Below, in pieces: positions 6,699 to 13,932 of a stretch of DNA of 13,932 bases. The stretch's first letter is position 1. Each line of letters begins with the position of its first letter. The translations under genes and the position numbers were made by a program. Origin of the DNA: a bacterium (lineage in GTDB: Bacteria; Bacteroidota; Bacteroidia; B-17B0; Aurantibacillaceae); assembly GCA_027364695.1 (NCBI GenBank), contig DAHXOV010000301.1, forward strand, positions 1 to 13,932, given 5' to 3'. The notes beneath the pieces were generated by a model. That model had not been told where the DNA came from, did not search any database, and worked only from the letters and a program-made list of their open reading frames with translations.

Positions 6699-8243
6699 TT
6701 ATTCGCTGCCCCAGTTTTGTCTATCTAAACTTCTGTAATGTACTGCTTCTGCGACATGTGCTGCTTGTATATGTTCTGAATTATCAAGGTCTGCGATGGT
6801 GCGAGCGACTTTCAATATCCTATCATAAGCACGGGCAGAAAGCTGTAGTTTTTCCATCGCATTTTTGAGGATGCTCATTCCCATGGGGTCTAATTCACCA
6901 TACTTTTTAATTTCACTGCTTCTCATTTGGGCATTACAGTATATCCCATTGAGATGTTTAAATCTTTGTGTTTGGATGTTTCGGGCGTTGATAACTCTTT
7001 CACGAATGGTTTTACTGCTTTCTACGGAAATACTTCTGGCAGAAAGTTCTTCAAAGTTAACAGGCACTACTTCTACATGCAGATCTATTCTATCCATGAG
7101 AGGACCAGATATTTTGCTGAGGTATTTTTGTACCATTGCAGGAGTGCATACGCATTCTTTTTCGGGATGATTGTAGTAGCCACAAGGACATGGATTCATG
7201 CTTGCAACAAGCATAAAACTAGCGGGGTATTGTACAGAGAATTTAGCCCGTGAGATGCTAACAACCCTGTCTTCCAGTGGTTGTCGCAGTACTTCCAACA
7301 CGGTTCTTTTGAATTCGGGAAGTTCGTCTAAAAATAAAACACCATTGTGAGCGAGAGATATTTCGCCTGGTTGAGGATGATTGCCGCCGCCAACAAGTGC
7401 TACATCGCTGATGGTGTGATGTGGACTGCGAAAAGGTCTTTGGGTAATAAGTCCTGTATTTTTTCCTACTTTTCCAGCAACGCTATGTATTTTGGTGGTT
7501 TCAAGAGCTTCTTCAATGGTAAGTGGCGGAAGAATAGATGACAGTCTTTTACTGATCATTGTTTTTCCTGCGCCTGGCGGACCTATTAAGATGGCATTGT
7601 GCCCGCCGGCGGCAGCTATTTCTAGTGTTCTTTTGATATTTTGCTGTCCTTTGACATCTGCAAAATCTAATTCATAATCGTTGAGTTTTTTAATGAATAA
7701 ATCCTCTACATTTATTTTGAGTTGATAAATTGTTTTTCCTGCATTCAGATGAAGTATAAGTTCTTTGAGGTGAGAGATAGGATATACTTCTATATGATTG
7801 ACAATAGCGGCTTCGTATGCGTTTTCGGAGGGTAGATATAATTTTTTAAATCCATCTTGTTTGGCTTTGACAGCAATAGGTAGGGCTCCTTTGATAGGTC
7901 TGATGGTACCATCTAGTGCAAGTTCACCCATAATAACACTGTCCTCCAGATGGCTTATCTTAATTTGTTCGGAGGCCACCAGTATGCCAATGGCAATAGT
8001 GGTATCGTAGGCAGAACCCTCTTTTCGGATGTCTGCTGGTGCCATATTGATGGTGATTTGTTTGCCAGGCATTTTGTAGTCAATATTTTTAAGTGCCGCC
8101 TGGATTCTTTGCTGACTTTCTTTTACGGCGCTATCGGGCAGACCTACGAGAAAAAAATTGACACCTTGAGTGATATTTGTTTCTACGATAATTTTAATGG
8201 CGTCTATTCCATTGACAGCATATCCGTATGTCTTGAACAACAT
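6699..8243 (-). CDS. comM: YifB/ComM family Mg-chelatase-like AAA+ ATPase
   Basis: This 514-residue protein has the standard YifB/ComM length and layout. The N-terminal Lon-protease-like domain covers about 1-165 (GLPDSAVKESQQRIQAA at 34-50). The AAA+ core has Walker A GPPGAGKT at 221-228, Walker B VLFLDELPE at 302-310 and the SMNPCPCGYY block near 348-357. The pairs C352/C354 and C364/C366 could bind a metal. The C-terminal Mg_chelatase_C domain covers about 395-508 and ends in the RSLDR motif. Family knowledge: ComM forms a hexameric helicase that promotes branch migration when transformed DNA is integrated; YifB homologues are widespread even where competence is unproven. It follows ribF by 56 bp and heads a tight run with the response regulator, exported protein and uvrC. 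Confidence 0.96.
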   Translation of the reverse strand: MLFKTYGYAVNGIDAIKIIVETNITQGVNFFLVGLPDSAVKESQQRIQAALKNIDYKMPGKQITINMAPADIRKEGSAYDTTIAIGILVASEQIKISHLEDSVIMGELALDGTIRPIKGALPIAVKAKQDGFKKLYLPSENAYEAAIVNHIEVYPISHLKELILHLNAGKTIYQLKINVEDLFIKKLNDYELDFADVKGQQNIKRTLEIAAAGGHNAILIGPPGAGKTMISKRLSSILPPLTIEEALETTKIHSVAGKVGKNTGLITQRPFRSPHHTISDVALVGGGNHPQPGEISLAHNGVLFLDELPEFKRTVLEVLRQPLEDRVVSISRAKFSVQYPASFMLVASMNPCPCGYYNHPEKECVCTPAMVQKYLSKISGPLMDRIDLHVEVVPVNFEELSARSISVESSKTIRERVINARNIQTQRFKHLNGIYCNAQMRSSEIKKYGELDPMGMSILKNAMEKLQLSARAYDRILKVARTIADLDNSEHIQAAHVAEAVHYRSLDRQNWGSE

Positions 8244-8256
8244 GGATTTTTTGTTA

Positions 8257-8264
8257 CAAAGATG
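8257..8264 (-). promoter_or_regulatory. Possible -7 promoter box for comM (CATCTTTG)
   Basis: Read on the minus strand, CATCTTTG differs by one base from the TAnnTTTG consensus and lies 13 bp before the comM ATG, in the 56-bp ribF-comM gap. No clear -33 TTG lies at the right distance, so comM may instead be read from the ribF promoter. Confidence 0.3.
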
Positions 8265-8299
8265 ATGATTTTTTTAGAAGATTAAAAAATGAAAGGTTT

Positions 8300-9220
8300 T
8301 TATTGGCAAGTTGTAATGTCTTTTAATATTTGTGTTTTCATTTGTTCGATAGAGTTAAACTTTTTTTCATCGCGTATTTTTTTGATGAGGGCAATATGTA
8401 TATTTTGGTGATAGATGTTTTCATGGAAGTTGATGAGATGGGCTTCTATTTTTCTTTTATGATCATTATCTGTAGTAGGGTTGGTGCCTATGTTGAGGGC
8501 AGCTTTGTAGGTTTTTTCTTGGACGATGGCTGTAGTACAATATACGCCATTAGCAGGGATGAGTTTATCGGGGTCATCTACGAGTATATTGGCAGTAGGG
8601 ATTCCTATAGTACTTCCTAATTTTTTTCCTTCGATGACTTTTCCTGTAATAAAATAATTGTATCCTAGTAGTTGGTTGGCAGTTTCAATATTTCCATCTA
8701 ACAGATAATTTCTTATTTTGGTAGAGTTGATGTTGATTTCGTTGATGGTCTCGGGAGGGATTTGTTCTACTTCATATTGATAAGTATTTTTTAATTCTAA
8801 AAAAGTGTTGATATTGCCTTTTCTGTTTTTACCAAACTTGTGGTCGTAGCCAATGATGATGTGTTTGGCGTTTAGATGAACAGCGATGTATTTTACAAAT
8901 TCGTATGGTTCTATATTGGCAAATTCTTGGGTAAAAGGGCAAAAGATGAGATAATCAATGTCATAAGGTTGAAGTAAAGTGATTTTTTCTTCTTTGGTAG
9001 AAAGTGTTTTTATGGCGTTAGAGTGAGAAGAGGAAGAAACAATTTTTCTTGGATGAGGATAAAAGGTAAATACGATACTTTGTAGTTTTTTTTGTTGTTT
9101 AATTTTTTGTAGATGGTATAAAATTTTTTGGTGTCCTAGATGTACTCCATCAAAGGTGCCTATAGTAATAACCGTGTCTGATGTGTGAACTTGTTGAGGG
9201 CATTCATTAAGCAGGATCAT
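8300..9220 (-). CDS. ribF: Bifunctional riboflavin kinase / FAD synthetase
   Basis: This 306-residue protein has the two-domain RibF layout. The N-terminal FMN adenylyltransferase domain covers about 14-185, with GTFDGVHLGH at 21-30 (the HxGH-type nucleotidyl-transfer motif), YPHPRK at 54-59 and the STKIR signature at 166-170. The C-terminal flavokinase domain covers about 187-303, with the PTAN motif at 208-211 in a GKKLGSTIGIPTAN context, PANGVY at 222-227, NIGTNPT at 243-249 and the probable catalytic Glu in KIEAH (E259). Function: riboflavin plus ATP gives FMN, then FMN plus ATP gives FAD, in the cytosol. The kinase motif has Ser203 and Ile207 where relatives often have Arg or Gly and Phe, a mild variation. 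It has its own promoter box upstream and no riboswitch-like leader, since the leader is only about 20 nt. Confidence 0.97.
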   Translation of the reverse strand: MILLNECPQQVHTSDTVITIGTFDGVHLGHQKILYHLQKIKQQKKLQSIVFTFYPHPRKIVSSSSHSNAIKTLSTKEEKITLLQPYDIDYLIFCPFTQEFANIEPYEFVKYIAVHLNAKHIIIGYDHKFGKNRKGNINTFLELKNTYQYEVEQIPPETINEININSTKIRNYLLDGNIETANQLLGYNYFITGKVIEGKKLGSTIGIPTANILVDDPDKLIPANGVYCTTAIVQEKTYKAALNIGTNPTTDNDHKRKIEAHLINFHENIYHQNIHIALIKKIRDEKKFNSIEQMKTQILKDITTCQ

Positions 9221-9242
9221 TTTAGATGAAAATTATTGGGCA

Positions 9243-9276
9243 CAAAGATAAGAAATAAAAAGGGTAGATTTTGCAA
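9243..9276 (-). promoter_or_regulatory. ribF promoter, Bacteroidota -33/-7 type
   Basis: On the minus strand, TATCTTTG (9243-9250) matches the TAnnTTTG -7 consensus. A TTG (9274-9276) lies 23 bp upstream, within the 17-23 bp spacing known for this phylum. The ribF ATG (9218-9220) is 22 bp beyond the box, leaving a leader of roughly 15-20 nt. Confidence 0.65.
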
Positions 9277-9284
9277 GGAATGGC

Positions 9285-9311
9285 GGCAGAAGCGTCAGAG
9301 ACGCGTCTGCC
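9285..9311. repeat. GC-rich hairpin in the ribF-receptor gap; REP-like repeat or terminator candidate
   Basis: GGCAGA (9285-9290) pairs with TCTGCC (9306-9311), and inside them GCGTC (9292-9296) pairs with GACGC (9300-9304) around a 3-nt AGA loop. One A/G mismatch separates the two stems, so 11 of 12 stem positions pair. It is far more GC-rich than its surroundings. It lies 3' of the TonB receptor gene and just upstream of the ribF promoter, where a terminator would be expected. However, the nearest T-run on the minus strand is about 20 bp away, beyond the ribF -33 element. The neighbouring segment 9340-9370 is also GC-rich and repeats a GGTAGAAGCG version of the GGCAGAAGCG segment at 9285-9294. 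This suggests an interspersed intergenic repeat. Confidence 0.55.
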
Positions 9312-9408
9312 AGGGACTCTCAATAAAGTAAAAAGCGACTGTACTGCTGGTAGAAGCGAGGCGGTGCGTTCAAATAATAATAATAAAAGAGTGAATAACA
9401 GAATGGGT

Positions 9409-11583
9409 TTATAGTTGCAGCGAAAGGCTACCATAAAACATGGTGCCTATAGATGGAAGAATACCTGGTCCTGGGTATTCGTCTGTTCTCAATGTAAAGT
9501 ATTTTGCATTAGTAAGATTATTTATTCCGCTGGAGAATGTCATGCGTTTATTTATCTTGATAGAAGCAGAAAGGTCAATGACAGAAAATTCGGGAATAGT
9601 TCCTTTAATGCCATTAGGGTCAAATTTTGTATTGCCTGCATCAGTATAAAAGGAAGAAGTATAAGAATATTGACAGTTGAAGGAAAATCTTTTGAGCGTA
9701 TAATTTAGTCCAACTCTTTGTATATAAGTAGGCGCATATTCTACAGAATTCCCTGCATATTTACCGGATATGTATTGGGCATAGATGTAGGCATAAGAGT
9801 TATAAATACTAAGTTTTCCAAGTTTATTAGTGGGGATAAGTCCATCTAATATATTGATTTCTATGTAGCTTTCAATACCCTTGTGCTCTGTTCCGCCAGT
9901 GTTTGTTCTGAAATAATAATTGATTGTGTCTTGTTTGATGACAGTACCTATTTTATTTTTGTAATTGAGGTAAAATCCAGAAATATCAAAATTGACAATA
10001 TTTTTGATGGTTCCCCTGATACCTATATCTATGTTATCGGCTGATGGGTCTTTTAATTGAGGGTCAATTTTTGCGACAGTTCCAAAAGGAGTGAGGTTTG
10101 AATAAGTTAGAGGCCTATAAGATTGTTGATAGTTAGCATAAACGTTGATATTGTCATTAAAGTTGTATTGTAATGCAAGACCCATAAGTATGAATTGTCG
10201 GTTGCGTTGATTCTTATTGACATATATTTTATCTTCATTGCTGTCTTCTGCATCATTTTCGTTATAACCATTCAGGGTATTGGTGAGATATTCCATTCGG
10301 ATCCCTGGTGAAACAAACAATTTGTTTTTTATATTAAAATTATTTTCAATGTATGCAGCGATGTTAGTGGTTTGGTAGTTCATATTGACAACCCAGTCTG
10401 TGGTGTTACTAAAATTAGGAGATATTTCTCTATCAGCTTCTGCTTCCTTCTTTATACTATATGAATAAGCGTATTTAAGTCCTATATTTAATGTTTGTTT
10501 AAGCTGGCTTATTTTATATTGATGTAAAAATCTTAATTCATTGTTGAAGTTGTTGAAAGCCCGAGTGACAATTTCTCTTGGTTCGTAGGAATAATTGGTG
10601 CCTATGGTATCTTTTTCTTGTGGAGGGATGCTCTCGTCTCTCCATACCAATACTCTTTTGCTGAAAGAATAAGAAGAAGTAAAGTGAATACCTGTGTTTT
10701 CTGAAATATTATAATGAGCATAAGCAGAGACGATATTCCATGGTGTTTGTAGCCAATTGCGACTTCTGAGAGATTGCTGTGAATCAACTTTGAATAAAGA
10801 GTCGTTTAATCCGCCGGGCATTTGAATGAGGTTTCTGAATAAAGTATATTCTGCGCCTACACTGAATTTATCAGAGAAATGATATTGTAATCCTCCGAAA
10901 CCCGACCATTGGGTTTGTTTGGAATTTTTTCTCCACCCATCAAAATTTCTGTATTTCAGGAATGAGTAATAGTTCAGTTTTTTTATTTTTCCATTGATAG
11001 AAGTAAAATTGCTAAATAATCCATAATTACCAATGGTTTGGCTGTTTAGTATTTCTATGGGTTTTTGGGCATCTTTTTTTAGTTCGTAGTTTATCATTCC
11101 GCCTATTTGTGGTCCGAAAGCGAGTGCAGATGCGCCTCTTAAAAAAGTAATGCTTTTTACTGCTTCCATAGGTGGAAGATAATAAGCTTCGTTGTATCCA
11201 TAGATGTCTGCAGAGATGTTGTATCCATTTTGGCGAGTATTGGTTTCAATGCTTTGATAAGGATTAATGCCTCTGAATCCGATTCCATTGGCTGTAAAGC
11301 CACCACTTTCTGTTTCGATGATATTCACTCCTGGAATTCTTCCGATAATTTGTCGGGTATTATTGATGGCTTTATTTGCTTCAAGTGTATCTACTATAAT
11401 AACTTCATTTTTCTTTCCTGTATAAATTATTAAACCGTCGGTTTCTTTTATTCTTCCAATACCATTCATGGTTTTGTAATAAACAACTTGTATTTCATTT
11501 AATGAGACATTGACACTATCATTGTTTTGTTGAGCAGAAGCAAGATGACTAAGGAGTAGAGATGGTATAAGCAATTTTTTCAT
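9409..11583 (-). CDS. TonB-dependent outer-membrane receptor, FecA-like (probable ferric-chelate uptake)
   Basis: The protein has 724 residues from the ATG at 11583. The signal peptide is MKKLLIPSLLLSHLASA, cut before QQN. The plug domain covers about 45-167 and includes IIGRIPGVNI at 79-88, GFRGINP at 102-108 and SITFLRGASALAFGPQIGG at 144-162. The rest is a roughly 22-strand beta barrel with alternating aromatic strands. The end, INNLTNAKYFTLRT followed by the YPGPGILPSIG segment, resembles ferric-dicitrate receptor FecA and its relatives. Family knowledge: such receptors import iron chelates with energy from TonB-ExbBD. No N-terminal STN signalling domain and no carboxypeptidase-like domain are present, so it should not signal to an anti-sigma factor. 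A TTG 18 bp upstream is a poor start because it lies inside the promoter box. The gene appears monocistronic. Substrate assignment is inference. Confidence 0.9.
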   Translation of the reverse strand: MKKLLIPSLLLSHLASAQQNNDSVNVSLNEIQVVYYKTMNGIGRIKETDGLIIYTGKKNEVIIVDTLEANKAINNTRQIIGRIPGVNIIETESGGFTANGIGFRGINPYQSIETNTRQNGYNISADIYGYNEAYYLPPMEAVKSITFLRGASALAFGPQIGGMINYELKKDAQKPIEILNSQTIGNYGLFSNFTSINGKIKKLNYYSFLKYRNFDGWRKNSKQTQWSGFGGLQYHFSDKFSVGAEYTLFRNLIQMPGGLNDSLFKVDSQQSLRSRNWLQTPWNIVSAYAHYNISENTGIHFTSSYSFSKRVLVWRDESIPPQEKDTIGTNYSYEPREIVTRAFNNFNNELRFLHQYKISQLKQTLNIGLKYAYSYSIKKEAEADREISPNFSNTTDWVVNMNYQTTNIAAYIENNFNIKNKLFVSPGIRMEYLTNTLNGYNENDAEDSNEDKIYVNKNQRNRQFILMGLALQYNFNDNINVYANYQQSYRPLTYSNLTPFGTVAKIDPQLKDPSADNIDIGIRGTIKNIVNFDISGFYLNYKNKIGTVIKQDTINYYFRTNTGGTEHKGIESYIEINILDGLIPTNKLGKLSIYNSYAYIYAQYISGKYAGNSVEYAPTYIQRVGLNYTLKRFSFNCQYSYTSSFYTDAGNTKFDPNGIKGTIPEFSVIDLSASIKINKRMTFSSGINNLTNAKYFTLRTDEYPGPGILPSIGTMFYGSLSLQL

Positions 11584-11598
11584 AATTAAATTTTTGGG

Positions 11599-11630
11599 CA
11601 AAGATATTTATTTAGAATAGTTCTAAACAA
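11599..11630 (-). promoter_or_regulatory. TonB receptor promoter, with palindrome between -33 and -7
   Basis: On the minus strand, TTG (11628-11630) and TATCTTTG (11599-11606) are separated by 21 bp, an ideal Bacteroidota promoter. The ATG (11581-11583) lies 15 bp beyond the -7 box. The spacer holds the perfect inverted repeat TTTAGAA-N3-TTCTAAA (11611-11627), exactly where a repressor would block RNA polymerase. The arrangement also fixes the gene start at 11583. Confidence 0.75.
11611..11627. promoter_or_regulatory. 17-bp palindromic candidate operator
   Basis: TTTAGAA (11611-11617) and TTCTAAA (11621-11627) are perfect 7-bp arms around the 3-bp spacer TAG. A second, imperfect repeat (ATACC at 11630-11634 and GGTAT at 11643-11647) lies directly upstream of the -33 element. 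An iron-responsive repressor is a plausible binder, given the receptor downstream, but I cannot assign a family from the sequence. Confidence 0.5.
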
Positions 11631-11734
11631 TACCTATTAGTGGGTATATTTAAATGATGAATGCTTTTTGTTTAGACAGACAAATAGCCTGTTGACGAAG
11701 TAATAATAATAGAAAAAAACGGAGAAGGATGTTT

Positions 11735-12178
11735 TTATGATGGTGTAGGAGTGAATGTTTTAATTTCTGTGGCGGATTGCCATTTTTCATTATTTTTTTC
11801 AAATATAAATTCTTTAATGCCATTGGTGATAACAAGGTATTGGGCGTGAAGAGAGAGGTTGTAGGTGAGAATTTGGTGGATGACTTTGTCATTGAGTGGA
11901 ATGGTGGGGGCTTTACATTCTGCAACGAGCAAGTACTCTTGTTTTTTATTGAGGATGGCTACATCTAATCGTTTTTTTTGTTGATATACTTGAATTTCTT
12001 TTTCTACAAGAATGAGAGAGGGTGGATACTTTTTTTCATGAATGAGATAGTGGATGAGGTGTTGTCGTACAAATTCTTCAGGGCTAAGAGACACCCATTG
12101 TTTCCTAACAACGTCCCACACTTCTGTTGTTTCTTTGATTTTTCTTACTTTAAGGGGATATTCGGGATATATGAACAT
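11735..12178 (-). CDS. Small protein with type I restriction HsdR N-terminal-like (PD-(D/E)XK) nuclease domain
   Basis: This 147-residue protein is almost entirely one HSDR_N-like domain. Visible PD-(D/E)XK elements are D72 in KRLDVAIL, E87 and K89 in VAECKAP, and the Q102-x3-Y106 motif of restriction-type nucleases. Upstream lies a helical segment (SPEEFVRQHLIHYLI, about 32-46) and a basic strand. Family knowledge: in HsdR this domain cuts DNA, but these short proteins occur widely in Bacteroidota chromosomes without HsdM, HsdS or a helicase, and their role is unestablished. Only 1 bp separates its ATG from the stop of the OstA-like gene, so it is co-transcribed and perhaps translationally coupled. 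No methyltransferase or specificity subunit is nearby, so a working restriction system is not supported. Nuclease activity is plausible because the motif residues are intact. Confidence 0.88.
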   Translation of the reverse strand: MFIYPEYPLKVRKIKETTEVWDVVRKQWVSLSPEEFVRQHLIHYLIHEKKYPPSLILVEKEIQVYQQKKRLDVAILNKKQEYLLVAECKAPTIPLNDKVIHQILTYNLSLHAQYLVITNGIKEFIFEKNNEKWQSATEIKTFTPTPS

Positions 12179-12179
12179 T

Positions 12180-13694
12180 TTATTGAAAGAATTGGTTTTT
12201 TGTAGGTCTTAGATGTGGCTGCCAAGTGAAGTGAGGTAGTTTTTCTTTTTCGGCTTGTATTTTTTTTATGGGGATAATGATGGTTTCGGGATGATCGATA
12301 AAACTTATTTTATGTATATTGTTATTTAGGAAATCGATACGAATTTTGCTGCATTTGGCTTTGTTGAGTCCTGTCCATTTGTTTTGATCGTTTTTTACGA
12401 AGTAATATACTTGTGCATTGCCATCTACGATTGTGTTTTTGATACTATCGTTTTGAAAATGTAGGTGCATTTTTCTGCCTGATATTTGATTGAATTTGTT
12501 ATGATAAATACTGTCGGCTTCTTGAACGATAATGACATTGGTGTCTAAAATGATTTTATCTATACCGTTTTTTTTCAGATAAAGTCGGGCATATTTGCTG
12601 GACGCTTGGTTGTTTTGAAACCAGAATGTGGGAGATTGTATGAAATGAATGATGGAATCTTTTTGATAATAAATAATATATTTTGCAGATGCTTGAAATT
12701 GTGGATGGAATAATTGGCTGTTATTGCTGCAACGGGCGATGATGTTGGAATCAGATTTTTCATAAAAGAGGGTGTCGGCACGGATAAGAATAGTGTCTTT
12801 ACTGTTGTTGTGAAGTTTCATTAGCACAGGATTTTTTGTAATCATGGCTTTTTCGTTTTTTATTTGATAAGTAGCAAATTGCCCGGTAATGATGCTTTTT
12901 TGAGCAGTGTCTATCAATCGGATATTTTGATATGCTTTTCCCTCGTTGGTATTTTCATTGTAAAATATACTGTCGGCATAAAGTTTTTTCTTGTCTGAGA
13001 ATAAAAGGGGTTTTTTGGAAAAATATGCTTTTTTATTTTTTGTATCGTACCACCCTTTTTCACAATACAGATAATCGCTATCCATTAAAATGATGGTAGG
13101 GGCATTGAAGTAGGCGATGTCTGTATATACATAATATAGTAGTGTGTCTGTTTTAATAGTATAATCTGGATTGGTGAGTGATACGTTATTTTTGAATGCG
13201 AGTATTTTGTCTTTTGAATAATAATATCCTTTATCACTTGTAAGGCGATGGTTTTTTCTTATGATTTCAGATTTATTTGGATAGTAAGCCAGATGAGAGG
13301 TGGTATTGTATTGTAAGATATTTGTTTTTAAACTCATTTGATTATCTTGGCACAGAACATTGTTTTCAAGAGATGCCCATTTGGAATTTGCGTCATAATT
13401 TAAGTTTTCTGCGGTGATAGTTAAACTGTCTGATACGATGCGAATGTTTCCAAAAGCTTTGAGGGACTGGTTAGGATAGAGATAAGCACTATCAAAATAG
13501 AAAAAAGTATTTTCGTGCTGACAGATTACATTGCCAATCAATCTGTTGGCATTCATGGATTTATTGTATTTTAGCATATCGGCATGAAGGATTTGAATTT
13601 GTTTAACTTTGTCTTTCTTGGAGGATAGATGGTTTTGTGCAGGCAAACTGATACTGATAATGAGTAGATACGATATGATGAGTTGTTTAATCAT
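12180..13694 (-). CDS. OstA/LptA-like periplasmic protein (probable LPS transport)
   Basis: The protein has 504 residues from the ATG at 13694. The start MIKQLIISYLLIISISLPAQ is a clean signal peptide, cut after PA. An in-frame ATG at 13715 would add MLFNFHS in front and is less likely. The N-terminal OstA domain begins with IQILHADMLKYN, has LIGNVICQHEN near residue 60, and continues with short repeated strands of the type A-x-N-x-x-Y-D or D-(S/T)-L-x-Y, typical of the LptA/LptD-N slotted beta-jellyroll. The repeats run through about residue 440, so the jellyroll is far longer than E. coli LptA (about 185 residues). Family knowledge: OstA proteins bind lipid A and form the periplasmic bridge to LptD. 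No other lpt gene is in the window. It starts 72 bp after dut and abuts the HsdR-N gene. Confidence 0.87.
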   Translation of the reverse strand: MIKQLIISYLLIISISLPAQNHLSSKKDKVKQIQILHADMLKYNKSMNANRLIGNVICQHENTFFYFDSAYLYPNQSLKAFGNIRIVSDSLTITAENLNYDANSKWASLENNVLCQDNQMSLKTNILQYNTTSHLAYYPNKSEIIRKNHRLTSDKGYYYSKDKILAFKNNVSLTNPDYTIKTDTLLYYVYTDIAYFNAPTIILMDSDYLYCEKGWYDTKNKKAYFSKKPLLFSDKKKLYADSIFYNENTNEGKAYQNIRLIDTAQKSIITGQFATYQIKNEKAMITKNPVLMKLHNNSKDTILIRADTLFYEKSDSNIIARCSNNSQLFHPQFQASAKYIIYYQKDSIIHFIQSPTFWFQNNQASSKYARLYLKKNGIDKIILDTNVIIVQEADSIYHNKFNQISGRKMHLHFQNDSIKNTIVDGNAQVYYFVKNDQNKWTGLNKAKCSKIRIDFLNNNIHKISFIDHPETIIIPIKKIQAEKEKLPHFTWQPHLRPTKNQFFQ

Positions 13695-13766
13695 TGAATG
13701 AAAATTGAAAAGCATTGAAAGTTGTGTGAAGGGCGGTAGAATACGATTTGTTTATGTGGTTTTGTA

Positions 13767-13932
13767 TTATGGTGTAAGTCCTGTGGAACCAAAGCCCCCT
13801 TCTCCTCTTGTGGTTTCGCTCAGTTTTTCTGCGATACACCATCTTACTGTGGCGTATTGGGTAATAATAATTTGGGCAATTCTATCTCCATTATTGATAG
13901 TAAATTCGTTGTTGGATAGGTTGATAAGCAGC
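13767..13932 (-). CDS. dut: dUTP diphosphatase, C-terminal part; 5' end outside window
   Basis: The minus-strand frame from base 13931 to the TAA at 13767-13769 encodes the last 54 residues of trimeric dUTPase. NGDRIAQIII is the conserved fourth motif and RGEGGFGSTG near the end is the fifth motif, the flexible Gly-rich arm that closes over the active site. Relatives usually have RGSGGFGSTG, so Glu replaces Ser here. Function: dUTP to dUMP and pyrophosphate, which keeps uracil out of DNA and feeds dTMP synthesis. The start and the catalytic Asp motif lie beyond the window edge. The next gene, OstA-like, follows within about 72 bp with no visible promoter box in between, so the two are probably co-transcribed. 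Confidence 0.95.
   Translation of the reverse strand, partial: LLINLSNNEFTINNGDRIAQIIITQYATVRWCIAEKLSETTRGEGGFGSTGLTP

Noticed and set aside
6699..8243. Magnesium chelatase subunit (chlorophyll or cobalamin synthesis) reading of the AAA+ gene.
   Set aside because: The N-terminal Lon-like domain and overall layout are those of YifB/ComM, and no ChlD/ChlH-type partner or pigment gene is present.
9372..9387. Short AAT trinucleotide run 3' of the receptor gene.
   Set aside because: About five units in AT-rich non-coding DNA is expected by chance, and it lies outside coding sequence, so phase variation is not indicated.
9222..9434. 70-codon minus-strand open frame with a leucine-rich hydrophobic start, between the receptor and ribF.
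   Set aside because: It starts inside the receptor's 3' end in another frame, runs across the GC-rich hairpin and the ribF promoter, and has no recognisable domain. It is better explained as a by-product of the repeat-like island.
11584..11601. Upstream TTG start giving the receptor six extra N-terminal residues.
   Set aside because: It would place the start codon inside the TATCTTTG box and put non-signal residues before a clean MKKLL signal peptide.
11650..11925. 91-codon minus-strand open frame overlapping the HsdR-N gene.
   Set aside because: It is an out-of-frame overlap with a well-supported gene and has low-complexity Lys/Leu/Pro-rich content with no domain.
11735..12178. Type I restriction-modification locus.
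   Set aside because: Only the HsdR N-terminal-like domain is present; there is no helicase domain, HsdM or HsdS.
13695..13715. Upstream ATG for the OstA-like protein.
   Set aside because: It adds MLFNFHS before a normal signal peptide beginning MIKQL; possible, but the later start fits better.

Overview
The window is AT-rich chromosomal DNA from a member of the Bacteroidota, most like the Chitinophagales/Sphingobacteriales side of the phylum (the order is inferred). Evidence for this: a secreted protein with a type IX secretion (type B) C-terminal sorting domain and SprB-like/PKD modules, a Bacteroidota-style OstA/LptA-like protein of about 500 residues, a stand-alone HsdR-N-type nuclease domain, and Bacteroidota promoter boxes (TATCTTTG, matching the TAnnTTTG -7 consensus) just upstream of several genes. 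No rRNA, tRNA, CRISPR array, transposase, integrase or phage gene is visible. Most of the window reads as core housekeeping sequence.

Layout. Plus strand, 1-3351: the 3' part of a PDZ-less trypsin-like serine protease; the GTPase Era; a 180-bp gap ending in a promoter; a small T9SS cargo protein; and a Dph6-related ATP-pyrophosphatase. The plus block meets the minus block tail to tail at 3352-3449. Minus strand, 3450-9220 (transcribed right to left): ribF, then comM, an OmpR/PhoB-type response regulator, an unrecognised 240-residue exported protein and uvrC. The last four are separated by only 10, 2 and 6 bp, so they are very probably co-transcribed. Minus strand, 9409-11583: a FecA-like TonB-dependent receptor, transcribed alone from its own promoter, which carries a 17-bp palindrome between the -33 and -7 boxes. 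A GC-rich hairpin island lies between its end and the ribF promoter. Minus strand, 11735-13932: the C-terminus of dUTPase, an OstA/LptA-like protein and an HsdR-N-domain protein, tightly packed.

How the genes relate: comM (branch migration of incoming DNA during transformation), uvrC (nucleotide excision repair) and dut (keeping uracil out of DNA) are all DNA-maintenance genes. ribF supplies FMN/FAD, the TonB receptor probably imports a ferric chelate, and the OstA-like protein probably serves LPS transport. The least explained parts are the 240-residue exported protein with its partnerless response regulator in the comM-uvrC operon, the palindrome in the receptor promoter, the GC-rich hairpin island, and the stand-alone PD-(D/E)XK protein. 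I found no convincing complete novel system; these are leads.
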